Origin: CAIVAT01 sp049317265
Lineage (GTDB): Bacteria; Bacteroidota; Bacteroidia; Bacteroidales; FEN-979
DNA length: 64,000 nt
Direction: 5' to 3'
Assembly: GCA_049317265.1 (NCBI GenBank)
Contig: JBMOIP010000008.1
Location: 1 to 64,000, forward strand
A program made the translations under genes and the position numbers. Positions 28,733 through 36,516 of the stretch are shown piece after piece; within the stretch, counting starts at the first letter, position 1; each line of letters begins with the position of its first letter. Under the pieces are notes generated by a model. The model had not been told where the DNA came from and did not search any database. It saw only the letters and a program-made list of their open reading frames with translations.

Positions 28733-29452
28733 TCAGGTCAGGGATAAAAAATAGTGTTCCAGGTTGTTCTCCACTTGTTCAGCGAGATGGATCGTCTCGG
28801 TCTCAACAACCTTTTTTCCATGATTGATGATCAGCACACGGTTGGCAATCTGTTCGATCTCCTGGAGATTATGGGAGGATAGGAGGATCGTGATCCCCTT
28901 TTCCCGGTTAAGGAAATGGATCAGGTCGCGGATGTCGCGCATGCCGGATGGATCGAGCCCGCTGGCCGGTTCATCGAGGATCAGCACCTCCGGTTCATGG
29001 ATCAAAGCCTGGGCAATACCCAGCCGCTGCTTCATCCCCTTTGAATAGGTCTTCACCTTACTGTAGCCCCTCGATTCCAGTCCGGTAAGCTCAAGCACCT
29101 CCCTGATCCTTGAATCTGAAGGTTTGATTCCCGAATAACGGGATAACAACCGCAGGTTCTTCTCCGCACTCAGGTAATCATAAAAGTCGGGTTTTTCAAT
29201 AAAGGCGCCGACCCTGGCGAGAATCTCCATCCTCTTCCCCTTCAGTGGCATGCCTAAAATGTGGATGGTTCCTGAATCGGGCTTTACCAGCGAAAGCATC
29301 ATGCGGATGGTGGTACTCTTTCCCGATCCGTTGGGTCCTAGAAATCCATAGATGTCGTGCCTGTAGACCGTGAATGACAGGTTGTCAACCGCCCGGATAT
29401 CACCCAGCTGCTTTACCAGCCCATTCACCTCAATAGCTATGTTATTCAGCAC
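28733..29452 (-). CDS. ABC transporter ATP-binding protein
   Basis: This 239-residue cytosolic ATPase is the partner of the ABC-2 permease two bases downstream. Walker A is GPNGSGKST (residues about 38-46), the signature is YSKGMKQRL, Walker B is VLILDEPASGLDPSG and the H-loop is SSHNL. It has the short NatA/CcmA-like form. Its start overlaps the end of the upstream membrane-protein gene by 11 bases, supporting a single transcript. Confidence 0.95.
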   Translation of the reverse strand: MLNNIAIEVNGLVKQLGDIRAVDNLSFTVYRHDIYGFLGPNGSGKSTTIRMMLSLVKPDSGTIHILGMPLKGKRMEILARVGAFIEKPDFYDYLSAEKNLRLLSRYSGIKPSDSRIREVLELTGLESRGYSKVKTYSKGMKQRLGIAQALIHEPEVLILDEPASGLDPSGMRDIRDLIHFLNREKGITILLSSHNLQEIEQIANRVLIINHGKKVVETETIHLAEQVENNLEHYFLSLT

Positions 29453-29999
29453 TGGCAGGGGTTTGTTGATGGTTGATCACAGCAGTTAATCCGTTATCAT
29501 CCCAGGTCTTGAACCTGGAATGGTAGGTGGGCGTGAAAAAGGTCGTCCGCCAGAAATAGGGGGTAAGCAAAAACCAGGGATGGGTAAAGAGAAAGTCCGG
29601 AAAGAGGTGATACCACCGGTATCCGTTGGCCCTGAAATGGCGGGAACACTCCTTCAAATAACCTGTGTCCCTTGCCGCAATCTCCGCTGCATCGCGCTGG
29701 CATCGTGATTTAAGCACGGGTTTTAATATTCGCTGATCAAATCCGAAGATGATAAACTGGTCCTTGATCTGCTTGTAATTCTGATAGCGCGACCGGCCGT
29801 CTAACTGCGAAAAAACGGGAAGTGAAAGAAAAAAGGAGATCAGGTAGTACTTCCATACCAAACCGGTCATTGAAGTTGGTTGCAGGCTGTAAAGCTTCGG
29901 TACAATCACCACGATCGCGATCACTTCAATGACCGTGATTACGTGGAGCAGTCGGCCTGCAAGGAGATAGGTTATATATACCGGCTTTGTTTGAGTCAT
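29442..29999 (-). CDS. hypothetical membrane protein, first gene of ABC-2 operon
   Basis: This 185-residue protein has two N-terminal hydrophobic helices (about residues 10-33 and 45-65) and a third hydrophobic stretch near WYHLFPDFLFTHPWFLLTPYFW (about 130-150). Polar sequence lies between them. No family recognised. The 11-base overlap with the ABC ATPase gene and same direction make it the likely first member of the four-gene operon, possibly an accessory subunit. Confidence 0.65.
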   Translation of the reverse strand: MTQTKPVYITYLLAGRLLHVITVIEVIAIVVIVPKLYSLQPTSMTGLVWKYYLISFFLSLPVFSQLDGRSRYQNYKQIKDQFIIFGFDQRILKPVLKSRCQRDAAEIAARDTGYLKECSRHFRANGYRWYHLFPDFLFTHPWFLLTPYFWRTTFFTPTYHSRFKTWDDNGLTAVINHQQTPASAE

Positions 30000-30118
30000 T
30001 GAAAACAGTAACAGTACAGCTTCAGATAGATTCTATGTGGCAAATATAAAAATTTAGCGGATTAATCACGACCAAACATATTGACAGGTCGGAACCATTT
30101 GGCGGTGGGGACACACTG

Positions 30119-30146
30119 GTAGGGACACGCCATGGCGTGTCCCTAC
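30119..30146. repeat. 28-bp perfect palindrome, copy 1
   Basis: GTAGGGACACGCCA is followed immediately by its exact reverse complement. It is the first of two neighbouring palindromes (copy 2 at 30167-30194) between divergent genes. Degenerate pieces (GGGGACACACTGG before, CACGCCATGTCCCAAC after) show a larger array. Confidence 0.9.
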
Positions 30147-30166
30147 ATTACCATTGCCGGTCGCCC

Positions 30167-30194
30167 GTAGGGACATGCCATGGCATGTCCCTAC
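30167..30194. repeat. 28-bp perfect palindrome, copy 2
   Basis: GTAGGGACATGCCA plus its exact reverse complement. It differs from copy 1 at one position per arm (ACACG versus ACATG, with the matching change in the other arm), so perfect symmetry is kept. This points to selection on the hairpin or on a dyad-binding protein. Confidence 0.9.
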
Positions 30195-30244
30195 ACCACG
30201 CCATGTCCCAACACCACGGTTTCACGGGAATAAAAAACATTTAA

Positions 30245-30252
30245 TACATTTG
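30245..30252 (+). promoter_or_regulatory. TAnnTTTG -7-like box upstream of L,D-transpeptidase
   Basis: TACATTTG lies 61 bases upstream of ATG 30314 and directly downstream of the palindrome array. No well-placed TTG is seen at -33. Confidence 0.4.
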
Positions 30253-30313
30253 TCAATTCGTGCATCGTCATCAACGATCACTTCCACGGAATTACCCTTC
30301 AACCATCGTAACC

Positions 30314-31915
30314 ATGAGAAATTTCAACACCATATTATCCAACATATTAATCCTGATTATGCTTGCCGGAGGCTCCTGCCAATTTGGTTCCGGGAGAAAA
30401 TCAGGTAAACCTGCCGAAAACCGCCTTCATGGCGCGGTCAACCACCAGAGCAACCTGCCATTTGACAGCGCCCTTTTAACAAACTTCTTCCGTTCCTACC
30501 CGGAGTTGAAAAAATACCAGGAGGAGGTGGCTACGGTATACAGGCAGCATCGTTTCAACCAGATCTGGTATGACGGCCAGGGTGTGGTGGAGTTCGGTCA
30601 AACCCTCTTCAACAAGGTCGCTGAAATTGAATCAGAGGGAGTCTCCTCCAAATTCCCATACCAGGAAAAGGTTAACGGCATTTTTTACGACAACATAGAA
30701 AATACCCTCTCTCAGACAGAGACCGACCTGATGCTCACAAACCTCTACCTTTTCTATGCTGAAAAGGTTTACAAGGGACTCGACGATACCACCACAACGG
30801 GCTTGGGCTGGCTGCTTCCAAGAAAAAAGGTTTCCTACACGGCCCTGCTCGATTCAGTGGTGGCTGGTCCGGGGTCGGTTCCCCACGATGACAGCCTCCT
30901 CTTCAGCCAGTACTACAAACTACGGGAGGTATTGCGGCAGTACCGCGAAATCGAGAAAAAAGGCGGGTGGAACCCGATTGACCTGGATCCGAAACTGAAG
31001 GCATATAAACCGGGCGATACGGCAAAGGCGATCCTGCAGATCAGGGAAAGGCTGGTCGTTACCGGCGATTTAAAACAGAACAACGGCAGCAAAAGTTACG
31101 ATCCGGAGTTAGCGGAGGCTGTTAAAAGATACCAATTGCGCACCGGTTACAACGAGGAAGAGTCCATTTTACCGAAACTCATCAACGAGATGAATATTCC
31201 CATTGGTGACCGCATCCGAAAGATCATCGTCAACATGGAGCGTTGCCGGTGGATCTCTCCCGGGTTCGCACGTGCTAAAGAGTACATCGTCGTGAACATC
31301 CCATCCTTTAAACTGACCATGGTCAGAGATGGGAAACAGGTATTTGACTGCCCTGTGATCGTGGGGAATACCATGACGAAGACCGTCATCTTCAGCGGGA
31401 TGTTGAGCTACATCGTTTTCAGCCCCTACTGGAACCTGCCGCAAAGCATCATCAACAAAGAGGTAAAACCCGGGATGGCCAAAAACAAAAACTACCTGGA
31501 AAAGCACAACATGGAGTGGAACAACGGCCAGGTGAGGCAGAAGCCGGGAAAAAACAACTCCCTTGGCCTGATCAAATTCATTTTCCCGAATTCCAACGAC
31601 ATCTACATGCACGACACCCCGGCAAAAAGCCTGTTTGCCAAAGAGAGCAGGGCATTCAGCCATGGGTGCATCCGCCTGGGAAAACCGAGAGACCTTGCCG
31701 TCACGATCCTTGAAAACGACCCGAATTGGAGCCCGGCAAAAATCGATGCCGCCATGCATGCAGGCAAAGAGAGCTCCTACCCGTTAAAAAGCAAAATACC
31801 GGTCTATATCGGTTATCTCACCGCCTGGGTAGATCTGCAGGGGGCGATACATTTTTACGACGATATCTACAACCGGGATGGGCGGCTTGCTGAACTGTTG
31901 TATGCGGAAAAATAG
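30314..31915 (+). CDS. L,D-transpeptidase (YcbB/LdtD-like) with peptidoglycan-binding domain
   Basis: This 533-residue envelope enzyme cross-links peptidoglycan stems (3-3 links) or attaches proteins to them. ATG 30314 begins a signal sequence with LAGGSC; the Cys could be lipidated, though Gly at -3 is not ideal. A helical scaffold-like N-terminal region is followed by a peptidoglycan-binding segment (PELAEAVKRYQLRTG, about residues 265-285). The YkuD catalytic domain follows, with FSHGCIRLGKP (His450, Cys452). The size matches the large YcbB type. The neighbours (NlpC/P60 peptidase and a second L,D-transpeptidase) form a cell-wall cluster. Confidence 0.92.
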   Translation: MRNFNTILSNILILIMLAGGSCQFGSGRKSGKPAENRLHGAVNHQSNLPFDSALLTNFFRSYPELKKYQEEVATVYRQHRFNQIWYDGQGVVEFGQTLFNKVAEIESEGVSSKFPYQEKVNGIFYDNIENTLSQTETDLMLTNLYLFYAEKVYKGLDDTTTTGLGWLLPRKKVSYTALLDSVVAGPGSVPHDDSLLFSQYYKLREVLRQYREIEKKGGWNPIDLDPKLKAYKPGDTAKAILQIRERLVVTGDLKQNNGSKSYDPELAEAVKRYQLRTGYNEEESILPKLINEMNIPIGDRIRKIIVNMERCRWISPGFARAKEYIVVNIPSFKLTMVRDGKQVFDCPVIVGNTMTKTVIFSGMLSYIVFSPYWNLPQSIINKEVKPGMAKNKNYLEKHNMEWNNGQVRQKPGKNNSLGLIKFIFPNSNDIYMHDTPAKSLFAKESRAFSHGCIRLGKPRDLAVTILENDPNWSPAKIDAAMHAGKESSYPLKSKIPVYIGYLTAWVDLQGAIHFYDDIYNRDGRLAELLYAEK

Positions 31916-31927
31916 AGATGGTCAATC

Positions 31928-32452
31928 CTACCTGGTTACATCGATGCACTTGTAAAAGCGGCGGCGGTAGCCATCTGAGCCAAGGTCGCTGATGGTAACG
32001 CTGTGCGCCCGGCCCGATGATGCGTGAATAAACCGCGACTTCATGCCATTGGCTTCGCACACGATGGCCACATGGCCGATGTGCCCCCTGTCCCTGAAGC
32101 CATAAAAGACGATCACGTCTCCAACTTTGAACTCCTCAGGTTTCAACGTGGTGCCAATGACTTTAAACTCCCTCGAACTCCGTGGCAGGGTCAGGTTGAA
32201 ATGCTTGTAAACAAAATTGACAAAACCCGAGCAGTCAAACCCTTTTTTCGGATCAGCGCCGGCACGCCGGTATGGGGTTCCAAGGTATTGTTTGGCAAAA
32301 GTGATCAACTCCGACCTGTCTATATCTTTGGTAACAGTCACTGGTTTGCCTTGTACTCCCGGTGTTGCCGTCTCCTGCGAAAAACCCGCAAAAGCAAACA
32401 ACAGCAGGAGGAGAAATACCGGAACAAATTTCATCTTTGGAAAATGTTTCAT
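31928..32452 (-). CDS. NlpC/P60 (C40) peptidoglycan endopeptidase
   Basis: This 174-residue secreted Cys peptidase cleaves peptide stems in the wall. The signal peptide ends near AFAGFSQ; translation may start at the first ATG or at MKFVPVF six codons later (32434). The catalytic Cys74 is in FDCSGFVNFVY, the His in GHVAIV and the polar third residue in FIHASSG, giving a normal minimal C40 domain. The gene is convergent with the YcbB-like transpeptidase (12 bases apart) and divergent from the YkuD_2-type gene, sharing a short promoter region. Confidence 0.92.
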   Translation of the reverse strand: MKHFPKMKFVPVFLLLLLFAFAGFSQETATPGVQGKPVTVTKDIDRSELITFAKQYLGTPYRRAGADPKKGFDCSGFVNFVYKHFNLTLPRSSREFKVIGTTLKPEEFKVGDVIVFYGFRDRGHIGHVAIVCEANGMKSRFIHASSGRAHSVTISDLGSDGYRRRFYKCIDVTR

Positions 32453-32456
32453 CCGG

Positions 32457-32464
32457 CAAAGGTA
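32457..32464 (-). promoter_or_regulatory. TACCTTTG box immediately upstream of the NlpC/P60 start
   Basis: TACCTTTG on the minus strand ends four bases before ATG 32452, so the transcript would be leaderless or have only a very short leader if this is the -7 element. It mirrors the box at 32549 on the opposite strand. Confidence 0.45.
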
Positions 32465-32548
32465 CGAAACTTATTGATAATGAATGTCGGGCACCAAACA
32501 GCAGGTCAGGCGGAGGGGTGTAAATCTCCCGGGTAAGTAAACTATGCG

Positions 32549-32556
32549 TACCTTTG
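32549..32556 (+). promoter_or_regulatory. TACCTTTG box immediately upstream of the YkuD_2 gene
   Basis: TACCTTTG ends four bases before ATG 32561, with the intervening bases CAAA. As a -7 element this would give an essentially leaderless mRNA. Confidence 0.45.
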
Positions 32557-32560
32557 CAAA

Positions 32561-33241
32561 ATGAGAAAGTATCTGTTATACCTCTTACTGGTCCTGATCC
32601 CTGTGATGAACTGGGCCGGTTCCGAAAAGGCCGTTCCGGCCATGGATGACAAGGTTGCACTCTTTTCTGCCTTGAACTTGCTTGAAAAAGGACTTTCCAG
32701 TGAAGTTTACCAGCTGGCCCTGAAAGGATACAGGAAGCTGGATATGGAAGGGAAACTGAAAAAATCAGGAATCCTCACCATTGTTGACTTCTCCCAGTCG
32801 AGTAAAAACAAACGGTTTTATGTGATCGACCTGATCCACAAAACCTTGTTGTTCAATACCTATGTGGCCCATGGCAAGAACACCGGTGAAGAGTTTGCCA
32901 CCCGGTTTTCAAATGTCTCAGGCTCTTACCAGAGCAGTCTTGGTTTTTATATCACCAAACAGGAGAATGCGGGATCAGGCGTAGGGTTGTCGCTCATTCT
33001 CGATGGTATTGAGAAAGGGTTCAACGACAATGCATTAAAGCGCGAAATCATCATCCACGGGGCGGCTTATGCCACCGAGAATTTTATCAGGAAAACCGGG
33101 CGTCTTGGCCGCAGTTTTGGCTGCCCATCCCTGCCTCCCGACCTGATCAAACCCATTGTTGAAGCCATCAAAGAGGGGACCTGCCTCTTTATCTATCACA
33201 AAGACGACAGGTATATCAGCCACTCCGCAATGCTGAATTAA
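32561..33241 (+). CDS. murein L,D-transpeptidase catalytic-domain family protein (YkuD_2 type)
   Basis: This 226-residue exported protein has a signal peptide ending near NWAG and a central catalytic domain of the YkuD_2 family. His166 is in IIIHGAAYA and Cys188 in RSFGCPSLP, the family's catalytic pair. Earlier strands (VIDLIHKTLLFNTYVAHGKNTG) are also typical. It probably modifies peptidoglycan stem peptides. It is not homologous in detail to the YcbB-like enzyme at 30314, so two distinct L,D-transpeptidase types sit in 3 kb. Its stop codon lies in a 20-bp palindrome shared with the convergent ATP-grasp gene. Confidence 0.9.
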   Translation: MRKYLLYLLLVLIPVMNWAGSEKAVPAMDDKVALFSALNLLEKGLSSEVYQLALKGYRKLDMEGKLKKSGILTIVDFSQSSKNKRFYVIDLIHKTLLFNTYVAHGKNTGEEFATRFSNVSGSYQSSLGFYITKQENAGSGVGLSLILDGIEKGFNDNALKREIIIHGAAYATENFIRKTGRLGRSFGCPSLPPDLIKPIVEAIKEGTCLFIYHKDDRYISHSAMLN

Positions 33242-33257
33242 CCTGCCGGCAGGTTAA
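33238..33257. terminator. 20-bp perfect palindrome containing both stop codons of convergent genes
   Basis: TTAACCTGCCGGCAGGTTAA is its own reverse complement. The TAA at 33239-33241 ends the plus-strand YkuD_2 gene, and the TAA read on the minus strand at 33256-33254 ends the ATP-grasp gene. It could fold as an 8-bp stem with a CCGG loop and serve as a bidirectional terminator, although no U-tract follows. Confidence 0.5.
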
Positions 33258-34432
33258 TCCCCGTTATTAGCAAACTCTATGAATTCTGACAAATCGGAAT
33301 AGAGGATCTCCTCAAATTCCGAAAACCGCTGTTTGGGAACCCTCGCAAACAAGTAAATGGCCATCGGCAGTTTGGTGTAATCCATTTTCACATAGTGGAT
33401 CGGGTCGGAGAAGTGTGCGATGAATTTTTCGTAGTTGAAAGTGATCCGTGATTTGTCGAGGTGTTTCGGAATATCGATGCCAAACATCCCGTAAAGGTTG
33501 TCATTGCGCGATTCAAGGATATTTGCCCAGTCCGGCTTTTTCTGTTGAAAGTAATATTCGTAAGGGTTTATTCCATAGAAATAGTACTCCACATCCGCCA
33601 CACAGAATCCCATGAACCTCATCGGGTTGATCTCTATCGGAACAAAATTGCCGTTTGATTCACGGCGCATCTCCAGGTGGAACGGGAAGTTCCGCAGATC
33701 TCTCAAACTGGCAATCTCTTCAAGGTAACGGGTAACCGGATCGTGGTAAGTTCTGACAATTTCGGCGGAAGTCATATACAACCGGTCGCTCATGTCCGAT
33801 TTATGGCTGAAAAGATGTGTCAGGATGTTGAGGATAACCGGTTCGCCCGATGCATTGAAATAGGCATCGATGGCAATTTCAGGGCCTTCGATATGGCGTT
33901 CAATGATAAAGTCATTCAAACTGACCACCACCTCCGGAAAGATATCCTTCATCAGCTTGACCTCCTTTTTGATGCTGTCAAGTACTCCCTTCCACTCCGA
34001 ATCCTGGTGAACCGAGTGGATGCCGATGCTGGCGAAACCCCGTACCGGCTTAATTACAAATGGCTTGGGCAGCGTTGAAACATCAATGTCATCCAGGTCA
34101 TCCACGTTATATGTATGGTACCACACATCGGGGTTGAGTGTTGAAAAAAGTTGACGAAGTTTCGACTTGTTTTTGAAGAAATTTACATTTTCAGTGATGG
34201 GGAGTTCAGGACAAAACCGGTTCAGCAACTCGATGGAATTCTCAGAATTACTGTACAGGAGCGGGGTGCCGGCATGTTTGAGCTCGCTGAAAAACAGGTC
34301 GCTTTCAACCAGGTTCATCTCGCTGGCATGCATCAGCCCTTTTGAAAACGGAGTTGACAGAACAGGTGTTTGCAGCCGCACGACAGTTAGTTGAAGAAAT
34401 TCGGAAACGTAAGGTTTTTCAAGTATGATCAT
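33254..34432 (-). CDS. ATP-grasp family ligase
   Basis: This 392-residue cytosolic enzyme of the ATP-grasp superfamily couples ATP hydrolysis to carboxylate-amine or similar ligation. Visible elements are FVIKPVRGFASIGIHSV (ATP-binding lysine and glycine-rich loop), FIIERHIEGPEIAIDAYF (hinge acidic residues) and FVPIEINPMRF (metal-binding Glu/Asn). N-terminal residues about 1-100 form the preATP-grasp part. It stands alone between convergent and divergent neighbours, so the substrate cannot be inferred. Confidence 0.85.
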   Translation of the reverse strand: MIILEKPYVSEFLQLTVVRLQTPVLSTPFSKGLMHASEMNLVESDLFFSELKHAGTPLLYSNSENSIELLNRFCPELPITENVNFFKNKSKLRQLFSTLNPDVWYHTYNVDDLDDIDVSTLPKPFVIKPVRGFASIGIHSVHQDSEWKGVLDSIKKEVKLMKDIFPEVVVSLNDFIIERHIEGPEIAIDAYFNASGEPVILNILTHLFSHKSDMSDRLYMTSAEIVRTYHDPVTRYLEEIASLRDLRNFPFHLEMRRESNGNFVPIEINPMRFMGFCVADVEYYFYGINPYEYYFQQKKPDWANILESRNDNLYGMFGIDIPKHLDKSRITFNYEKFIAHFSDPIHYVKMDYTKLPMAIYLFARVPKQRFSEFEEILYSDLSEFIEFANNGD

Positions 34433-34493
34433 GATGATGGGGACTTCGCGGGGTTGAATTGATTTCAGGTCACGAAAGTATGGTGTTTTCTGT

Positions 34494-34501
34494 TACTTTT
34501 G
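34494..34501 (+). promoter_or_regulatory. TAnnTTTG -7-like box upstream of DUF1295 gene
   Basis: TACTTTTG, followed by CACCCCC, lies 45 bases before ATG 34547. It fits the Bacteroidota -7 consensus; the -33 element is not clear. Confidence 0.45.
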
Positions 34502-34546
34502 CACCCCCGGTAAGAAACGGGTCTTAATAAATAATCTGAACTGACC

Positions 34547-35470
34547 ATGAAAATCATAACCACCGCAATTCTATTGTTCATCACCCTGCTGGCCGTTCCC
34601 CTGTTCAGCTATTTTTTCGGCACGGCGCTTGGCCCGGCCGAATGGAAAGTCATTCATACCCTTATGATCATCGTTGGGATGGTCACAGCCTACTGTTTTA
34701 TCGTGGGAGAACTCACCGGTAACAACAGCCAGGTGGATAAACTGTGGAGCATCCTCCCAATTATCTATACCTGGGTGATGACCGGTTACAGTGATTATGC
34801 TCCCCGGCTTGTGATGATGAGCATTTTGGTAACGATATGGGGCGTTAGGCTGACCATTAACTTTGCCATGAAAGGTGCTTACCAGTGGCGGTTCTGGGCA
34901 GGTGAAGAGGATTACCGGTGGCTGATCTTGCGCCGGAAGCCGGAGTTCAACCCCAGGTGGAAATGGACACTCTTCAACCTGTTGTTTATTTCAGGATACC
35001 AGAACGTGCTTATTCTCCTCTTTACCCTGCCCGCAATTGTTGCCCTCCAGAATATCACAGCGCCGCTGGGGATTTACGACTACCTCATTGCCGGACTGAT
35101 CCTCTTTTTTATTGCCTTTGAAACGTTGGCCGATATCCAGCACTGGAATTTTCAAAGTAAAAAGTGGGCGAAAATCAAATCAGGAGAAGAGTTAACCGGT
35201 GACTACAAAAAAGGCTTTTTAGACAAGGGATTATGGGCTTATAGCCGACACCCCAACTATTTTGCCGAACAGGCCATCTGGGTTTGCTTTTACCTTTTCA
35301 GTATAACTGCTGGCGGACAGTGGTTTAACTGGAGCATTGCCGGATGTCTCCTGCTGATCGTCCTCTTCCAGGGCAGTTCAAATTTCAGTGAAGAGATCAG
35401 TGCAGGGAAATACCCGCTTTATGCAGCGTATCAGAGGAAGGTCTCACGGTTTTTTCCTTTCACGAATTAG
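34547..35470 (+). CDS. DUF1295 / steroid 5-alpha-reductase-like membrane protein
   Basis: This 307-residue polytopic membrane protein has about seven to eight helices. The C-terminal part carries the family hallmark YSRHPNYFAEQAIWVCFYLF and upstream DKLWSILPI, characteristic of the DUF1295/ICMT-like reductase or methyltransferase fold. Members are thought to act on lipids or isoprenoids; the true reaction here is unknown. The OmpA-family gene follows in the same direction 44 bases downstream. Confidence 0.88.
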   Translation: MKIITTAILLFITLLAVPLFSYFFGTALGPAEWKVIHTLMIIVGMVTAYCFIVGELTGNNSQVDKLWSILPIIYTWVMTGYSDYAPRLVMMSILVTIWGVRLTINFAMKGAYQWRFWAGEEDYRWLILRRKPEFNPRWKWTLFNLLFISGYQNVLILLFTLPAIVALQNITAPLGIYDYLIAGLILFFIAFETLADIQHWNFQSKKWAKIKSGEELTGDYKKGFLDKGLWAYSRHPNYFAEQAIWVCFYLFSITAGGQWFNWSIAGCLLLIVLFQGSSNFSEEISAGKYPLYAAYQRKVSRFFPFTN

Positions 35471-35514
35471 TGCTATTTTTGACGTACAAAACGCTAAAAA
35501 CCAAACCAAAAAAG

Positions 35515-36330
35515 ATGAATAAACTGATGTTGACCATTGTCCTTGTGATGACAGCCATGCAATTCGGATTTGCCCAGGAAGATGCCGAGGGCTGTAAAGA
35601 TCATGCACTCCTTACACGCATGCCGGGTTACTATATTTCAGAGTGTACCCAAAACTATAACCAGCTCGATTTTTACAACAGCAAGGGAGAGGATGTGAAA
35701 ATAGAGGGGAATATCACCTATGCATGGTATGTGTTTAACCTGGAATCGGGAAAAACAGAACCAAGTTATTTCCAGATTCAAAAAAATTATGCCAATGCCA
35801 TTCTCAAAATCGGTGGCCGGAAAATTTACGAATATGAGGGATTAGGATGCTATGAGTTGAATAAGAACGGGAAGGAGTATAAAATAAAGGTTGCCGCTAC
35901 AAACAACAGCGACATTATTCTCAATGTGGTGGAAATTGAAGCAATGAAACAGGATGTTACAGCCAATGAACTGCTCGATGCACTGAACAAAGACGGTTTT
36001 ATTACCCTAAACATCCTGTTTGAAACAGGGAAGTCGGTCATTCAAAAAGAGTCTCTTCCAATTGTCGACCAGGTATACCAGTTGCTGCAAATTGACAAGG
36101 ATCTTAAAATAAGTGTTGAAGGTCATACCGACAATGTGGGTGATGCCGCAAGCAATAAGAAACTCTCCAACGACCGGGCAAAATCGGTGACAGATGCCCT
36201 AATTACCAAAGGGGTTGATAAAACCCGGCTATCCTACGTTGGCTGGGGACAGGAAAAACCGGTGGCCGATAACCGCACCGATGCAGGAAGAGCACAGAAC
36301 AGGCGGGTCGAAATCGTCAGGAAGCCGTGA
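35515..36330 (+). CDS. OmpA-family peptidoglycan-associated protein
   Basis: About 271 residues. The signal peptide (MNKLMLTIVLVMTAMQFGFAQ) supports ATG 35515 rather than an upstream GTG. An N-terminal domain of about 130 residues (with CKDHALLTRMPGYY) precedes an OmpA_C domain (about 165-271) with ISVEGHTDNVG, LSNDRAKSVTDALI and GRAQNRRVEIV, which binds diaminopimelate in peptidoglycan. The N-terminal domain recurs with OmpA in Bacteroidota but has no known function. It probably tethers the outer membrane to the wall. Confidence 0.9.
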   Translation: MNKLMLTIVLVMTAMQFGFAQEDAEGCKDHALLTRMPGYYISECTQNYNQLDFYNSKGEDVKIEGNITYAWYVFNLESGKTEPSYFQIQKNYANAILKIGGRKIYEYEGLGCYELNKNGKEYKIKVAATNNSDIILNVVEIEAMKQDVTANELLDALNKDGFITLNILFETGKSVIQKESLPIVDQVYQLLQIDKDLKISVEGHTDNVGDAASNKKLSNDRAKSVTDALITKGVDKTRLSYVGWGQEKPVADNRTDAGRAQNRRVEIVRKP

Positions 36331-36488
36331 TCCGTCGGCCGTACAGTACAAAATCAAAACCGCCTGAGCTGATTTGTTTTCAAAACCTGTGACATGAAAG
36401 GTCAGCATTCCCGCAGAATTTTCAGTTTGAAAGAACACAATCATTTAAACAGTTTGAAAATTAATATTCAGTATTAGGTATTGAATAT

Positions 36489-36496
36489 TATCTTTG
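36489..36496 (+). promoter_or_regulatory. TAnnTTTG -7-like box upstream of LamG/T9SS gene
   Basis: TATCTTTG lies 20 bases before ATG 36517. The nearest TTTG upstream (36453-36456) is 32 bases away, further than the usual spacer, so only the -7 half is supported. Confidence 0.4.
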
Positions 36497-36516
36497 TTGA
36501 GTCTAAATAAAATAAA

